Shown: positions 30,106 to 39,045, numbered from the stretch's first letter. The stretch: DNA of 64,000 bases from an uncultured Allomuricauda sp. (GCF_947501165.1 NZ_CANMUU010000002.1:992001-1056000); one strand, 5' to 3'. The notes: a model not told the origin generated them from the letters alone. Program-made: numbers and translations.

Positions 30106-31476
30106 GGTTTGAAAGAATTCCTCTGGATTATTCAAAGTGTAGTATTCTTGATTTCCTGTAGTCATATCCTTCACAATAAACTGACCCGCATTCAATTCTT
30201 TTTCACCCAATAAAATTACATAGGGAACCTTGCGCTTATCTGCATATTTAAACTGTTTCTGAACCTTAGCCGCCGAAGGATACAAATCTGCTCGTAAACC
30301 AAAACTTCTTAAAGCGCTGACCAGTTTTAGTGCTGCAGCACCTTCTTTTTCACCAAAGTTAAGACAAAGTATATCCAAGGATGTTTCCAAAGATTCCGGA
30401 AACAGCCCCAGTTCTTCGAGCACCAAGTAAATACGGTCCAACCCAAATGATATACCTACTCCACTCACATCCTTAAGCCCAAAAATGCCCGTAAGGTCAT
30501 CATAACGCCCTCCTCCTCCAATGGAGCCCATTTTAACCGTTGCTGGAGCTGCAACTTCAAAGATGGCACCGGTATAATAGTTCAATCCACGTGCTAAGGT
30601 TACATCTAACTGCAAAGAAGCACTTGTCAGTCCTAATCCTTCAACATAGGTCAGGATGGTTTTAACCTCTTCCACACCTTCTGTTCCTAGTTCAGATTCC
30701 GACAATAGGCCTTTTAAAATCTCTAGTTTTTCCTCATTGGTTCCAACCATCCCAAACAATGGGGTGGCTTTAGCAATGGCACTTTCAGAAATTCCCTTTT
30801 TTATCATTTCAGCTTTTACGGCCTGCTCCCCTATTTTATCCAGTTTATCCAAGGCTACCGTAAAATCAACTAGACGATTTTGTGCACCGATAACCTCAGC
30901 AATACCATACAATATTTTTCTATTATTGATTTTTATTGTTGTTCCTTCAAGCCCTAATTCTGTAAAAACGGCATCATACAATTGAATCAATTCTACTTCC
31001 TGTAATAAAGAATTTGCCCCAACCACATCCGCATCACATTGATAGAACTCCCTGAAACGTCCCTTCTGGGGTCTGTCTGCCCGCCAAACCGGTTGTATTT
31101 GATAACGCTTAAAAGGAAAATCGATTTCATTTTGGTGCATGACCACATAACGTGCAAAAGGAACGGTAAGGTCATAACGCAAAGCTTTTTCGGTAATCTT
31201 GGGAGTCAAAGAATTGGAATTCTTGGAACTATACGTAACATCATCCACCTTTGAAATAAAATCTCCAGAATTCAAGATTTTAAATATGAGACGGTCCCCT
31301 TCCTCTCCGTACTTTCCGAGTAGCGTTTCCGAATTCTCAAAAGAAGGCGTTTCAATAGGCTGAAAACCATAGCGCTCAAAATGCTTTTTAACAATGGAGA
31401 TGATATGATTTCGCTTTGCAACCTCGGCTGGTGAAAAATCGCGCGTTCCCTTAGGAATAGATGGTTTCTGGGCCAT
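30100..31476 (-). CDS. hisS: Histidyl-tRNA synthetase
   Basis: Charges tRNA-His. The 458-residue class II synthetase shows KGTRDFSPAEVAKRN at the N-terminus, motif 2 in FREFYQCDADVVG, the histidine-specific segment LARGLNYYTGAIFEV, motif 3 GVGISFGLDRIYLVLEE and a C-terminal anticodon-binding domain (about 365-458). It overlaps the NUDIX gene end by six bases. Upstream is the DUF6495 gene on the same strand, 85 bases away. Confidence 0.97.
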   Translation of the reverse strand: MAQKPSIPKGTRDFSPAEVAKRNHIISIVKKHFERYGFQPIETPSFENSETLLGKYGEEGDRLIFKILNSGDFISKVDDVTYSSKNSNSLTPKITEKALRYDLTVPFARYVVMHQNEIDFPFKRYQIQPVWRADRPQKGRFREFYQCDADVVGANSLLQEVELIQLYDAVFTELGLEGTTIKINNRKILYGIAEVIGAQNRLVDFTVALDKLDKIGEQAVKAEMIKKGISESAIAKATPLFGMVGTNEEKLEILKGLLSESELGTEGVEEVKTILTYVEGLGLTSASLQLDVTLARGLNYYTGAIFEVAAPATVKMGSIGGGGRYDDLTGIFGLKDVSGVGISFGLDRIYLVLEELGLFPESLETSLDILCLNFGEKEGAAALKLVSALRSFGLRADLYPSAAKVQKQFKYADKRKVPYVILLGEKELNAGQFIVKDMTTGNQEYYTLNNPEEFFQTL

Positions 31477-31561
31477 TCAAATGATATAAAAATTAGGGAG
31501 CGCCTTCACACGTGGTTCGAAGACCAAGAACAGCGCGTAGATTATTTCTGGCAAATATCGA

Positions 31562-32032
31562 TTATTCCATGATTCTTTCAAACCATTGGTACAGGTCCCC
31601 TTTGGTGATAACAGCACCTTGTTGTATGATACCGAACTTATCTTGGTTTTTATCTTGGGAATACGCCTTGGAAGCTGTCAAATATTCAACAAAATCTGAT
31701 TGAAAGTTGCGCTTAAACCAACCGAAGCCTTCCTGAGTCCTCAAATCGATTTCTGGATTTAATACTTTAACTGAGAAGAGTTTCATCTCTTTTTCAGTTA
31801 AGTGGAACAGATGCATGTGCTGTTCCGAAATGTTTTCCAAGTATTCCACCTTGGCCAAAACACCTTCCCAAATCAGGTCGCTGAACACATCCAATTCTTC
31901 CTCAGCCACTTCTGGTTTTTCTTCTTTTAAATGGGTCCATTCTTCTGCCGTAATGGACTGGGTGGCCAAAAAATTGATAAACTCAGGATGAAGTTCTTCC
32001 AATTGTTGCTGTGTCAAACGTGCATATTTCAT
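31562..32032 (-). CDS. DUF6495 conserved protein
   Basis: A 156-residue soluble, acidic, mainly helical protein beginning MKYARLTQQQLEELHPEFIN. I recognise it as the DUF6495 type, restricted to Bacteroidota; no function is known. The frame is open 14 codons further upstream, but that stretch lies in terminator and promoter sequence and is not conserved-looking, so the ATG at 32032 was chosen. It lies between the ribosomal protein operon and hisS. Confidence 0.78.
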   Translation of the reverse strand: MKYARLTQQQLEELHPEFINFLATQSITAEEWTHLKEEKPEVAEEELDVFSDLIWEGVLAKVEYLENISEQHMHLFHLTEKEMKLFSVKVLNPEIDLRTQEGFGWFKRNFQSDFVEYLTASKAYSQDKNQDKFGIIQQGAVITKGDLYQWFERIME

Positions 32033-32053
32033 CAAATCCTTTTTTTGATTCTG

Positions 32054-32061
32054 CAAAAATA
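32054..32061 (-). promoter_or_regulatory. -7 promoter element of the DUF6495 gene
   Basis: On the minus strand TATTTTTG matches TAnnTTTG and lies 21 bases before the ATG at 32032. It partly overlaps the T-run of the terminator just upstream. Confidence 0.45.
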
Positions 32062-32092
32062 AAAAAGGCCGCACTTTAGTACGGTCTTTTCT
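32058..32092 (-). terminator. Second terminator hairpin after rplI
   Basis: On the minus strand a 12-base stem with one mismatch and one G-U pair (arms 32063-32074 and 32079-32090) is followed by TTTTTTATTTTT. It stands about 110 bases after rplI and would stop read-through towards DUF6495. Confidence 0.7.
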
Positions 32093-32141
32093 TAGAAATT
32101 TGTTTTATCACCAATACATACTGAACCCTAAACTTTAGGAC

Positions 32142-32171
32142 AAAAAAAAGAGCTATGCGTGCATAGCTCTC
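32142..32171 (-). terminator. Terminator of the rpsF-rpsR-rplI operon
   Basis: AGAGCTATGC and GCATAGCTCT (32149-32158 and 32161-32170) form a perfect 10-base stem followed on the minus strand by eight T residues, 29 bases after the rplI stop. Confidence 0.93.
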
Positions 32172-32199
32172 TTAACAAGTTTATTTCCTAGACTTAATC

Positions 32200-32652
32200 C
32201 TATTTAGCCTCGGCAATCACTTCAAAAGGGAAATCTACGATTACCTCTCTGTGCAGCCTTATCTCGGCGTGGTACGGTCCTACTCTTTTAATAGTACCTC
32301 CCTTTATATTGATAAACTTTCTATCCAATTGATGACCAGCCTTTTCTAAAGCAGCAGCCAAATCGATATTATTCACCGATCCAAACAATTTGTCCCCAGC
32401 ACCTACTTTAGCAGGAATTCGGATTTCCAATTGTTTTAAAGCCTCTGCCATTGTATTGGCTTCATCAATTACCTTCTTTTCTTTGTGGGCTCTCTGTTTT
32501 AGGTTCTCCGCCAAAACTTTCTTTGCAGAAGGAGTAGCGAGTGCAGCCAATCCTTGCGGAATCAAGAAATTTCTACCGTAACCGTTCTTAACTGTTACGA
32601 TATCGTCTTTAAAGCCTAAATCCTGTACGTCTTCTCTTAAAATAATTTCCAT
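32200..32652 (-). CDS. rplI: 50S ribosomal protein L9
   Basis: Two-domain ribosomal protein of 150 residues. The N-terminal domain is MEIILREDVQDLGFKDDIV with the NGYGRNFLIPQGLA signature; a long connecting helix (residues about 45-75) leads to the C-terminal RNA-binding domain (GSVNNIDLAAALEKAGHQLD). It is the last gene of the rpsF-rpsR-rplI operon, twelve bases after rpsR, and ends at a strong terminator. Confidence 0.97.
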   Translation of the reverse strand: MEIILREDVQDLGFKDDIVTVKNGYGRNFLIPQGLAALATPSAKKVLAENLKQRAHKEKKVIDEANTMAEALKQLEIRIPAKVGAGDKLFGSVNNIDLAAALEKAGHQLDRKFINIKGGTIKRVGPYHAEIRLHREVIVDFPFEVIAEAK

Positions 32653-32664
32653 GCTACTACCTTT

Positions 32665-32961
32665 TTATTTTAACATATCGCCAACGTATGGCATTAAGGC
32701 CAAGTGACGGGCACGTTTTACGGCTTGTGCCACTTTTCTTTGATATTTCAAGGAAGTTCCTGTTAATCTTCTGGGAAGTAATTTTCCTTGCTCGTTCACC
32801 AATTTCATCAAAAAATCTGGATCTTTGTAATCAATATACTTGATACCGGATTTTTTGAACCTACAGTATTTCTTCTGCTTGTTGGTCTCAATGTTCAACG
32901 GGGTCAAATACCTGATTTCCCCATCTTTTTTTGCTTTCGCTTGTTGTTCTATTGATGCCAT
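32665..32961 (-). CDS. rpsR: 30S ribosomal protein S18
   Basis: Binds 16S rRNA as a heterodimer with S6. The 98-residue protein has the conserved core [22 protein letters not shown] and [20 protein letters not shown], preceded by a Bacteroidota-typical N-terminal extension ([20 protein letters not shown]). Four bases separate it from rpsF upstream. The cysteine of YCRF is retained. Confidence 0.97.
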   Translation of the reverse strand: MASIEQQAKAKKDGEIRYLTPLNIETNKQKKYCRFKKSGIKYIDYKDPDFLMKLVNEQGKLLPRRLTGTSLKYQRKVAQAVKRARHLALMPYVGDMLK

Positions 32962-32965
32962 ACCC

Positions 32966-33304
32966 TTATGCGTTTACTTTTAGTTTAGTTCTTCTTTTCT
33001 CTGCCCAAGCAATAGCATGCTTGTCCAATTTCACGGTCAAGAAACGCATGATACGTTCATCCCTAATAAATTCAAGCTCATAAGGAGTGATTACACTACC
33101 TTCAGCGGTAAACTCAAACAAGTGGTAAAATCCACTTTTTTTGTGTTGAATGGGATAGGCCAACTTTTTAAGCCCCCAATTTTCCTTGGAGACCATTTTG
33201 GCACCATTCTTAATTAAGAAATCCTCGAATTTCTTAACTGTTTCCTCTATCTGGGTCTCAGATAAAACGGGATTCAAAATGAAAACAGTTTCGTAATGGT
33301 TCAT
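32966..33304 (-). CDS. rpsF: 30S ribosomal protein S6
   Basis: The 112-residue partner of S18. It begins [20 protein letters not shown] and contains [20 protein letters not shown] and the loop [16 protein letters not shown]. First gene of the operon rpsF-rpsR-rplI, with a good promoter 24 bases upstream. The leader is too short for the known S6:S18-binding RNA structure, so that type of autoregulation is not evident here. Confidence 0.97.
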   Translation of the reverse strand: MNHYETVFILNPVLSETQIEETVKKFEDFLIKNGAKMVSKENWGLKKLAYPIQHKKSGFYHLFEFTAEGSVITPYELEFIRDERIMRFLTVKLDKHAIAWAEKRRTKLKVNA

Positions 33305-33327
33305 ATATACTTATTTTTAAAGGAGCG

Positions 33328-33358
33328 CAAAATTAACAATAATAAGTTCTCTGCGCAA
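33328..33358 (-). promoter_or_regulatory. Promoter of the rpsF operon
   Basis: On the minus strand TTG (33358-33356), a 20-base spacer and TAATTTTG (33335-33328) fit the Bacteroidota consensus. The leader to the rpsF ATG is about 20 bases. Confidence 0.75.
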
Positions 33359-33418
33359 GAAAAGGATGAAATCTTCGTTTAAAGTTCAAGAGTTATTAAC
33401 AGAATGAACCAATTAAAT

Positions 33419-33435
33419 CTATATAACGTATATAG
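33419..33435. promoter_or_regulatory. Palindrome in the rpsF / response-regulator spacer
   Basis: CTATATA-ACG-TATATAG is a perfect 7+3+7 palindrome midway in the 236-base spacer between the divergent rpsF and response-regulator genes. It might be an operator or only an AT-rich coincidence. The rest of the spacer shows only promoter-like sequence. Confidence 0.3.
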
Positions 33436-33540
33436 CAAAGTACACAACAGAATACACCATGTTTACATCTTTTGTTGTCTTTGAACGCCAATTTTGTGTA
33501 ATTTGCCGATGATTTAAAACCCTACAAATCACCCCTTTCT

Positions 33541-34233
33541 ATGAAATTAAAAAGTATAATAGTTGACGACTCCTCCATGCAGCGAATGGCAGTTGCCAAA
33601 CTAGTGAACAACCATCCTCACCTAGCCTTAATTGCTGAGTATAGCAATGCCATTGAAGCCAAGAACGGACTCAAAAACCACGAAATCGACCTTATTTTCC
33701 TAGATGTTGAAATGCCAATCATTAGCGGCTTCGACCTTTTGGAAGCCTTGGAAAACCCTCCACAGGTAATTTTAATCACCGGTAAGCCAGATTACGCACT
33801 CAAGGCTTTTGATTATGATGTAACCGATTATTTACACAAGCCTATCACTTTGGCACGCTTTGAAGCTTCGGTAAAAAGAGCTGTGACCAAGTACGAACAA
33901 ATGAACCGTGTAGATGAAGATGAGGAGCACATCTTTGTAAAGAGTAACCTTAAGAAGCGTAAGGTTATCTTAAACGATATTAAATGGATTGAAGCTTTAG
34001 GCGATTATATTAAGTTGGTAACAGATGAAGCCAACATTGTGATCCTTTCAACCATGAAATCCTTTGAGAAACAGCTACCTGCTGAAAAATTCCTTAGGAT
34101 ACATAAATCTTATATTGTGAATCTGGAGAAAATTGAGAAATTCAACAGTAAAAATGTTGAAGTTGGGGGTAGACAGATTCCTTTAAGTAGAAACAAAAAG
34201 ACTGAACTTGCTGAAGCTTTGGCTAACGTATAG
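33541..34233 (+). CDS. LytTR-family response regulator
   Basis: A 230-residue DNA-binding response regulator. The receiver domain (1-120) has the acidic pair in IIVDDSS, phosphoacceptor Asp55 in FLDVEMPIISGFD, and the conserved Lys in YLHKPI. The LytTR domain follows at about 128-228 (FVKSNLKKRKVILNDIKWIEALGDYIKL, FLRIHKSYIVNLEKIEKF). No histidine kinase gene adjoins, so it is an orphan here; in Bacteroidota such regulators often pair with 7TM or LytS-type kinases elsewhere. Its stop codon directly abuts the priA stop on the other strand. Confidence 0.94.
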   Translation: MKLKSIIVDDSSMQRMAVAKLVNNHPHLALIAEYSNAIEAKNGLKNHEIDLIFLDVEMPIISGFDLLEALENPPQVILITGKPDYALKAFDYDVTDYLHKPITLARFEASVKRAVTKYEQMNRVDEDEEHIFVKSNLKKRKVILNDIKWIEALGDYIKLVTDEANIVILSTMKSFEKQLPAEKFLRIHKSYIVNLEKIEKFNSKNVEVGGRQIPLSRNKKTELAEALANV

Positions 34234-36687
34234 TTATATATGGTCTACATTGTAGACCAGTCTTACACTTTTATACTTTGAAATAGCATTAAAGGATTTT
34301 TCAATTCTTTTAATGCTATTTTTTGTTTGGGATATGGGTTGGTCTTTCGATACTTTTATTAAAACGTTTTTGAGATAGTCTCTTCGTATTCTAGATACCG
34401 GCGGGTATTCTGGTCCTAAAACCGAACATTTTAAGACATTGGTCAACGACTGTGCAAACCATAAAGCTGCTTCGTTAAGCTTATTGAAGTCCTTATCTTT
34501 TAAGGTAATCTTAATAATACGAACAATAGGGGGATATTTAAACTGCTCCCTTTCATAATATTGCTGTTCAAACATCTTGTTATAATCGTTGGTGGTTACC
34601 TGCTGGAGTATCTGGTGATAGGGGTTGTAAGTTTGAATAAGTACCTTTCCTTGTTTTTGGGTTCTTCCTGCCCTTCCAGCTACTTGGGTCAACATTTGAA
34701 ATGTTCTTTCATGTGCACGATAATCCGGGAAATTCAAAAGGGAATCTGCATTCATTACGCCAACCAAGCTTACATTTCTAAAGTCGAGCCCCTTTACCAC
34801 CATCTGGGTACCTACCAAAATATCGAGCTCTTGTCGTTCAAAGGAAGTTATCAATTTCTCATAGGCATATTTGCCTCGGGTTGTATCCAAATCCATCCGC
34901 CCAATATGAGCTTTGGGGAAAAGGGTCTTTAATTCTTGCTCGATTTGTTCCGTTCCAAAGCCTTTTTTATCCAAAGTACTGCTACCACATGCCTGACAAG
35001 TGTATTGTAGAGCCATATGATAGCCACAATAGTGACAACGCAGCTCATTTCTGTTCTGGTGATACGTAAGGCTTACATCGCAATTGGGGCATTGGGCCAC
35101 ATGGCCGCAGGTAGTACATTCCACAATGGGAGCAAAACCTCTTCTGTTCTGGAAAAGTATGATTTGTTCTCCTTCATTTAAAGCTTCTTCAATAGCCAAG
35201 AATAGGGTTTCGGAAAAGTGCCCCTTCATACGCTTTCTTTTGGTAGCGTCCTTTAGGTCGATCAGTTTTACATCCGGCATGAGTACCTGACCGTAACGAT
35301 ATTGAATATAAGCGTACCCATATTTTCCTTTTTTTACGTTCTCCATGCTCTCCACACTAGGCGTAGCCGAACCCAATATGCAATTCGCTCCATGTAAAGA
35401 AGATAGAACCACCGCTGCATCCCTGGCATGGTATCGCGGTGCGGGGTCAAACTGCTTGAAAGAGTTTTCATGCTCTTCATCAATCACTACCAAGCCCAAA
35501 TTGGAAAAAGGCAAGAACAATGCGGAACGTGCCCCTATTACAATCTGGGCCTTATCCGAATTGTTGAGAACATTTTGCCAAGCTTCGACCCTTTCATGAA
35601 TACTGTATTTTGAATGGTAGACCGCAATTTTATTCCCAAAATAGTCTCTTAACCTCCCTATTAATTGTGAAGTCAATGCAATTTCTGGCAATAAATACAA
35701 TACTTGTTTTCCTTCCTCTATAACCTTCTCGATGCATTTGAAATATACCTCGGTCTTTCCGGATGAAGTGACCCCATGCAGCAAAGTGACTTTGTCCTCC
35801 TCAAAACTAAATTCTATGGATTCCAAAGCCTTCTGTTGATGATCGTTTAGAACAACATTGAGATTTATAGCTTCTCCATCAAAAGTGACTCGGTCTTGTT
35901 GTAACTCGTACTCTTCAAGTATTTCTTTTTTTACCAAACTTTTTATCACCGCTCTTGAAACATTACTCTCTTTGACCAATTCATTTAAGGAAATCGGTTT
36001 TTTGGTCTGCGCAGCTAACTGGAACAATGCCAACAGTACTTTGCTCTGCTGTGGTGCCCTTGAGAGAGTTGCAAGCAAAGCTTCTAATTGTGTTTCATCT
36101 TGGTAGCCAGGTGCTAACCGAACAAATTTGACCTGTTTCGGCTTGTATTGTTCGTAGAGTTCTTCTTTCAACAGGACTACTCCTTTCTGAACCAAACGAT
36201 TCACTAGTGGGAGTACATTTTTTTTATCAACTATTTCAGCAACTTCAGAAATCTTGAGCAAAGATTGGTATTGAAGGGCTTCATAAATAAGAAACTCATC
36301 ATCTTTGAGACCCATATCATCAATATCAGAATCCTTATTTGGTAAAATCAAGGTCTCACTCTCCAAAAGAAATGCTGTTGGAAGTGCAGAACGAATAACC
36401 TCTCCCAGAGTACACATGTAGTAATCGGCAATCCATTGCCAATGCTTAAACTGTATTTCGTTCACCAAAGAGACCTCATCCAAAATTTGGTATATGGGCT
36501 TTGCCTCATAAGCTTCCGGTGCTCGATTATGCACGGCAAAGGCCAAAGCAGTATATATTTTTGATTTTCCAAAAGGCACGGCTATACGCATACCTCTTTT
36601 AATGAAGTGAGCTTCTTCTTGGGAAATTTGATAGGTAAAACGGCGCTCCAAAGGAATAGGAAGCACTACATCCAAGAACCATGACAT
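34234..36687 (-). CDS. priA: Primosomal protein N' (replication restart helicase PriA)
   Basis: A 3'-5' DNA helicase that reloads the replisome at stalled forks. The 817 residues include the 3'-DNA-binding N-terminal domain, the Walker A motif LLHGVTSSGKTEVYF near residue 300, the DEEH box, and the paired zinc-binding cysteines CTTCGHVAQCPNCDVSLTYH and CHYCGYHMALQYTCQACGSS near 545-590, then helicase motifs V and VI (QVAGRAGRTQKQGKVLIQT). One base separates it from DUF2147 upstream, so they share a transcript. Its final codons contain a palindrome. Confidence 0.96.
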   Translation of the reverse strand: MSWFLDVVLPIPLERRFTYQISQEEAHFIKRGMRIAVPFGKSKIYTALAFAVHNRAPEAYEAKPIYQILDEVSLVNEIQFKHWQWIADYYMCTLGEVIRSALPTAFLLESETLILPNKDSDIDDMGLKDDEFLIYEALQYQSLLKISEVAEIVDKKNVLPLVNRLVQKGVVLLKEELYEQYKPKQVKFVRLAPGYQDETQLEALLATLSRAPQQSKVLLALFQLAAQTKKPISLNELVKESNVSRAVIKSLVKKEILEEYELQQDRVTFDGEAINLNVVLNDHQQKALESIEFSFEEDKVTLLHGVTSSGKTEVYFKCIEKVIEEGKQVLYLLPEIALTSQLIGRLRDYFGNKIAVYHSKYSIHERVEAWQNVLNNSDKAQIVIGARSALFLPFSNLGLVVIDEEHENSFKQFDPAPRYHARDAAVVLSSLHGANCILGSATPSVESMENVKKGKYGYAYIQYRYGQVLMPDVKLIDLKDATKRKRMKGHFSETLFLAIEEALNEGEQIILFQNRRGFAPIVECTTCGHVAQCPNCDVSLTYHQNRNELRCHYCGYHMALQYTCQACGSSTLDKKGFGTEQIEQELKTLFPKAHIGRMDLDTTRGKYAYEKLITSFERQELDILVGTQMVVKGLDFRNVSLVGVMNADSLLNFPDYRAHERTFQMLTQVAGRAGRTQKQGKVLIQTYNPYHQILQQVTTNDYNKMFEQQYYEREQFKYPPIVRIIKITLKDKDFNKLNEAALWFAQSLTNVLKCSVLGPEYPPVSRIRRDYLKNVLIKVSKDQPISQTKNSIKRIEKSFNAISKYKSVRLVYNVDHI
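34241..34259. terminator. Hairpin at the abutting 3' ends of the regulator and priA genes
   Basis: TGGTCTAC (34241-34248) and GTAGACCA (34252-34259) form a perfect 8-base stem. It lies seven bases after the response-regulator stop codon and inside the last codons of priA. It can serve as terminator for the plus-strand gene, though the T-run after it is broken (GTCTTACACTTTT). Confidence 0.5.
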
Positions 36688-36688
36688 A

Positions 36689-37141
36689 TTATTCTCCTTC
36701 CTTTAACCTATGCCAGGTTTGTGTTCGATACAAAAAAGCGATATACCCTCTAACCTTCAACTTGTCCGAGTCATCAGAATCCAACCAAAGTTTACCGCGA
36801 TAGGTGGTTCCACTTTCTGGGTCCAATAAATCACTGCCCTTGTACTCATCTGAACCATTCTTCTCAAAGTTTCTGATGATATGCATTCCCTTAACGGGTC
36901 GATTCTTTAAATCTCCTTTACAGTTGATGCATACGGCATCTTCCCTACCCTTCTCCAAAACCTGTATGATTTTGGCATTGAGCAATCCTTTATTTTCATA
37001 AACCTCTACAATAGCCTTGGCCACCCCGGTCTTATCATCAATGGTTTTCCATTTTCCAAAAATTCCCTGTGCCTGTAAGGATTGAACTGCCACAAAAATT
37101 ATGATAAATGCAATATGTTTATTTAGATAACTTTTTTTCAT
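36689..37141 (-). CDS. DUF2147 exported protein
   Basis: A 150-residue protein with signal peptide (HIAFIIIFVAVQSLQAQ) and the DUF2147 domain: GIFGKWKTIDDKTGVAKAIV, two cysteines in DAVCINCKGDLKNRP, PVKGMHIIRNF, and GKLWLDSDDSDKLKVRGYI. The fold is a small beta barrel; function is not known. Its start overlaps the end of the YihY gene by 23 bases, and it precedes priA by one base, so it belongs to a nadC-yihY-DUF2147-priA operon. Confidence 0.87.
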   Translation of the reverse strand: MKKSYLNKHIAFIIIFVAVQSLQAQGIFGKWKTIDDKTGVAKAIVEVYENKGLLNAKIIQVLEKGREDAVCINCKGDLKNRPVKGMHIIRNFEKNGSDEYKGSDLLDPESGTTYRGKLWLDSDDSDKLKVRGYIAFLYRTQTWHRLKEGE

Positions 37142-38096
37142 GTTTCTTTTTCAATGAGTTCAATGTTGCGTTCAATTCAAATCCTAAAAGCAAAATATTA
37201 GAGTTCAGCCAGATGAAAACCATAAGAATCAATAGTCCACCTAAAGCACCATAAAGTTCGTTATACCTTGCGAACTTCTCAACATAAACTCCAAAAAGGT
37301 ATGATGTTAGGATAAATAGAAGTGTGGTCATCAAAGCACCAGCCGAGAAAAATCGTGCTTTTTTACCTTCTGCCGTTCCAAAATAATAGAGAATGGCCGT
37401 AGTAAAATAGGACAAAATCATAAAAAACAAGATTTTGGCTACTTGCAATCCAAGAGTGTCGCCCTTCTCCTGATCATATCCTAAAGTCTTTCCCAAATAC
37501 TCACTAGCATACTCTATAACATAGAATTCAATATATACATAGGCCACAGCAGAGATAATCAACAAAATGGAGAGGATAAGACCTACCATTAAAGCATAGG
37601 CGTACTGTCTGAAAAAATTACGGGTAAGTTCTACGTGATACGAGTTTTCAAAACCGCTGAAAATAGCGTTCACCCCATTGGCCACCAAAAAAATGGATAC
37701 CACAAAAGCAGATGAAAGAAGGCCTCCTCTACGTTGGTCTTTAATCTGTTGGTAAATATCTCCAAAATAATCACTGGTTGCCGAAGGCAAAAAGGATTCT
37801 AAAAAAAGTAAAAACTGACCATCAAAATTTTCGTTCCCTACACTGGCATAGGGTATTATGAACGGCAGAAGGGTAATTAAAAAAATCAACAAGGGGAACA
37901 GGGCCATAAAAAGACTGAACGCAATAGAACTAGCTCGGCTGGACAGGGTGCCTTCAACAATACCTACTACATACATCTCCAACAAATCATAAAGGGAAAG
38001 CCCTTCAAAGGCCTTCAACTTTATTTTCTTTAAAAGCCTTACCACCCAATTGATAATTGGGATTTTTTCCAAGCGTTCTTCAATGGCTACTGACAT
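37119..38096 (-). CDS. YihY/virulence factor BrkB family membrane protein
   Basis: A 325-residue inner-membrane protein of the UPF0761/YihY family with six or so membrane helices. Family segments: SLSSRASSIAFSLFMALFPLLIFLITLLPF, the NGVNAIFSGFENSYHV segment, and ARYNELYGALGGLLILMVFIW near the C-terminus. It was once called RNase BN by mistake; transport or envelope roles are suggested but unproven. It is one base from nadC and overlaps DUF2147 by 23 bases. Confidence 0.9.
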   Translation of the reverse strand: MSVAIEERLEKIPIINWVVRLLKKIKLKAFEGLSLYDLLEMYVVGIVEGTLSSRASSIAFSLFMALFPLLIFLITLLPFIIPYASVGNENFDGQFLLFLESFLPSATSDYFGDIYQQIKDQRRGGLLSSAFVVSIFLVANGVNAIFSGFENSYHVELTRNFFRQYAYALMVGLILSILLIISAVAYVYIEFYVIEYASEYLGKTLGYDQEKGDTLGLQVAKILFFMILSYFTTAILYYFGTAEGKKARFFSAGALMTTLLFILTSYLFGVYVEKFARYNELYGALGGLLILMVFIWLNSNILLLGFELNATLNSLKKKHEKKLSK

Positions 38097-38097
38097 C

Positions 38098-38955
38098 TTA
38101 GACCGCTTTTAAACTTAAATCCAAATTATGTACAGAATGGGTCAGGGCCCCTGAAGAAATATAATCCACACCACATTCCGCATATTTACGTATTGTAGTT
38201 TCATTAATTCCCCCAGAAGACTCCGTAAGGCATTGGTCTCCAATCAATTCAACAGCTTTTCGGGTGTCTTCATAATTGAAATTGTCCAACAAGATTCTGT
38301 ACACTCCGGATGATTGCAAGATCTTCTTAACCTCTTCCAAATCCCTAGCCTCAACTATTATTTTAAGATCACGTCCTGTATCTTTCAAATATTCATGGGT
38401 CTTTTCTATTGCCTTGGTTATTCCTCCGGCAAAATCAATGTGGTTGTCCTTCAACATAATCATGTCGTACAGCGCAAAACGGTGGTTCTCCCCGCCTCCA
38501 ATTTTTACAGCCCATTTTTCCAGAGCCCGTATTCCAGGAGTTGTCTTCCGGGTATCCAAAATTTGGGTTTGGGTACCTTCCAATAAATCAACAAAGAATT
38601 TGGTTTTGGTTGCTATGGCACTCATTCGTTGCATAGCATTCAGTACCAAACGTTCTGCTTTCAAAATGCTTTGCGAACTTCCCTCAACATAGAATGCAAT
38701 ATCCCCATACCTTACAGTTGCTCCATCTTGCAAAACTTCCTCTACCTCAAGATTGGCATCCACAAAAGCAAAAACTTGTTTTGCAAAGTCTATACCAGCA
38801 ATGATTCCATCATCTTTTACCAAAAGCTTTGCTTTTCCTTCAGCAGTCTTGGGAATGCAGGCCAAAGAACTATGGTCACCATCACCTACATCTTCACGGA
38901 TGGCATTTTTTATTATGAAATCAATTTCCTCTTGAAACTGCTCTTGGCTAATCAT
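38098..38955 (-). CDS. nadC: Nicotinate-nucleotide pyrophosphorylase (quinolinate phosphoribosyltransferase)
   Basis: Joins quinolinate and PRPP to form nicotinate mononucleotide in de novo NAD synthesis. The 285 residues show IREDVGDGDHSSLACIP, the NAMQRMSAIATKT segment, the substrate-binding TRKTTPGIRALEKWAVKIGG and GGENHRFALYDMIMLKDNHI, and SSGGINETTIRKYAECGVDYIS. Complete and normal length. First gene of the operon leading to priA; divergent from rlmH with 90 bases between start codons. A TATTTTCG box (a variant -7) lies about 22 bases upstream. Confidence 0.96.
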   Translation of the reverse strand: MISQEQFQEEIDFIIKNAIREDVGDGDHSSLACIPKTAEGKAKLLVKDDGIIAGIDFAKQVFAFVDANLEVEEVLQDGATVRYGDIAFYVEGSSQSILKAERLVLNAMQRMSAIATKTKFFVDLLEGTQTQILDTRKTTPGIRALEKWAVKIGGGENHRFALYDMIMLKDNHIDFAGGITKAIEKTHEYLKDTGRDLKIIVEARDLEEVKKILQSSGVYRILLDNFNYEDTRKAVELIGDQCLTESSGGINETTIRKYAECGVDYISSGALTHSVHNLDLSLKAV

Positions 38956-39034
38956 TCTAAAGGGGTTTGCACGAAAATACTAAAAACATAGTTCCTGAAA
39001 AGGTGTCCATTTATATTGTTTGATGGCAAACCTT

Positions 39035-39042
39035 TACTTTTG
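39035..39042 (+). promoter_or_regulatory. -7 promoter element of rlmH
   Basis: TACTTTTG, an exact TAnnTTTG, ends three bases before the rlmH ATG at 39046. TTG at 39016-39018 is a possible -33 element with a short 16-base spacer. Predicts a leaderless mRNA. Confidence 0.5.
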
Positions 39043-39045
39043 ATT

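Noticed and set aside
31505..31545. tRNA-like GGTTCGAAGACC sequence between hisS and DUF6495
   Set aside because: No acceptor stem, D-arm or anticodon arm can be formed around it; similar GTTCGAA at about 3095 lies inside prmC.
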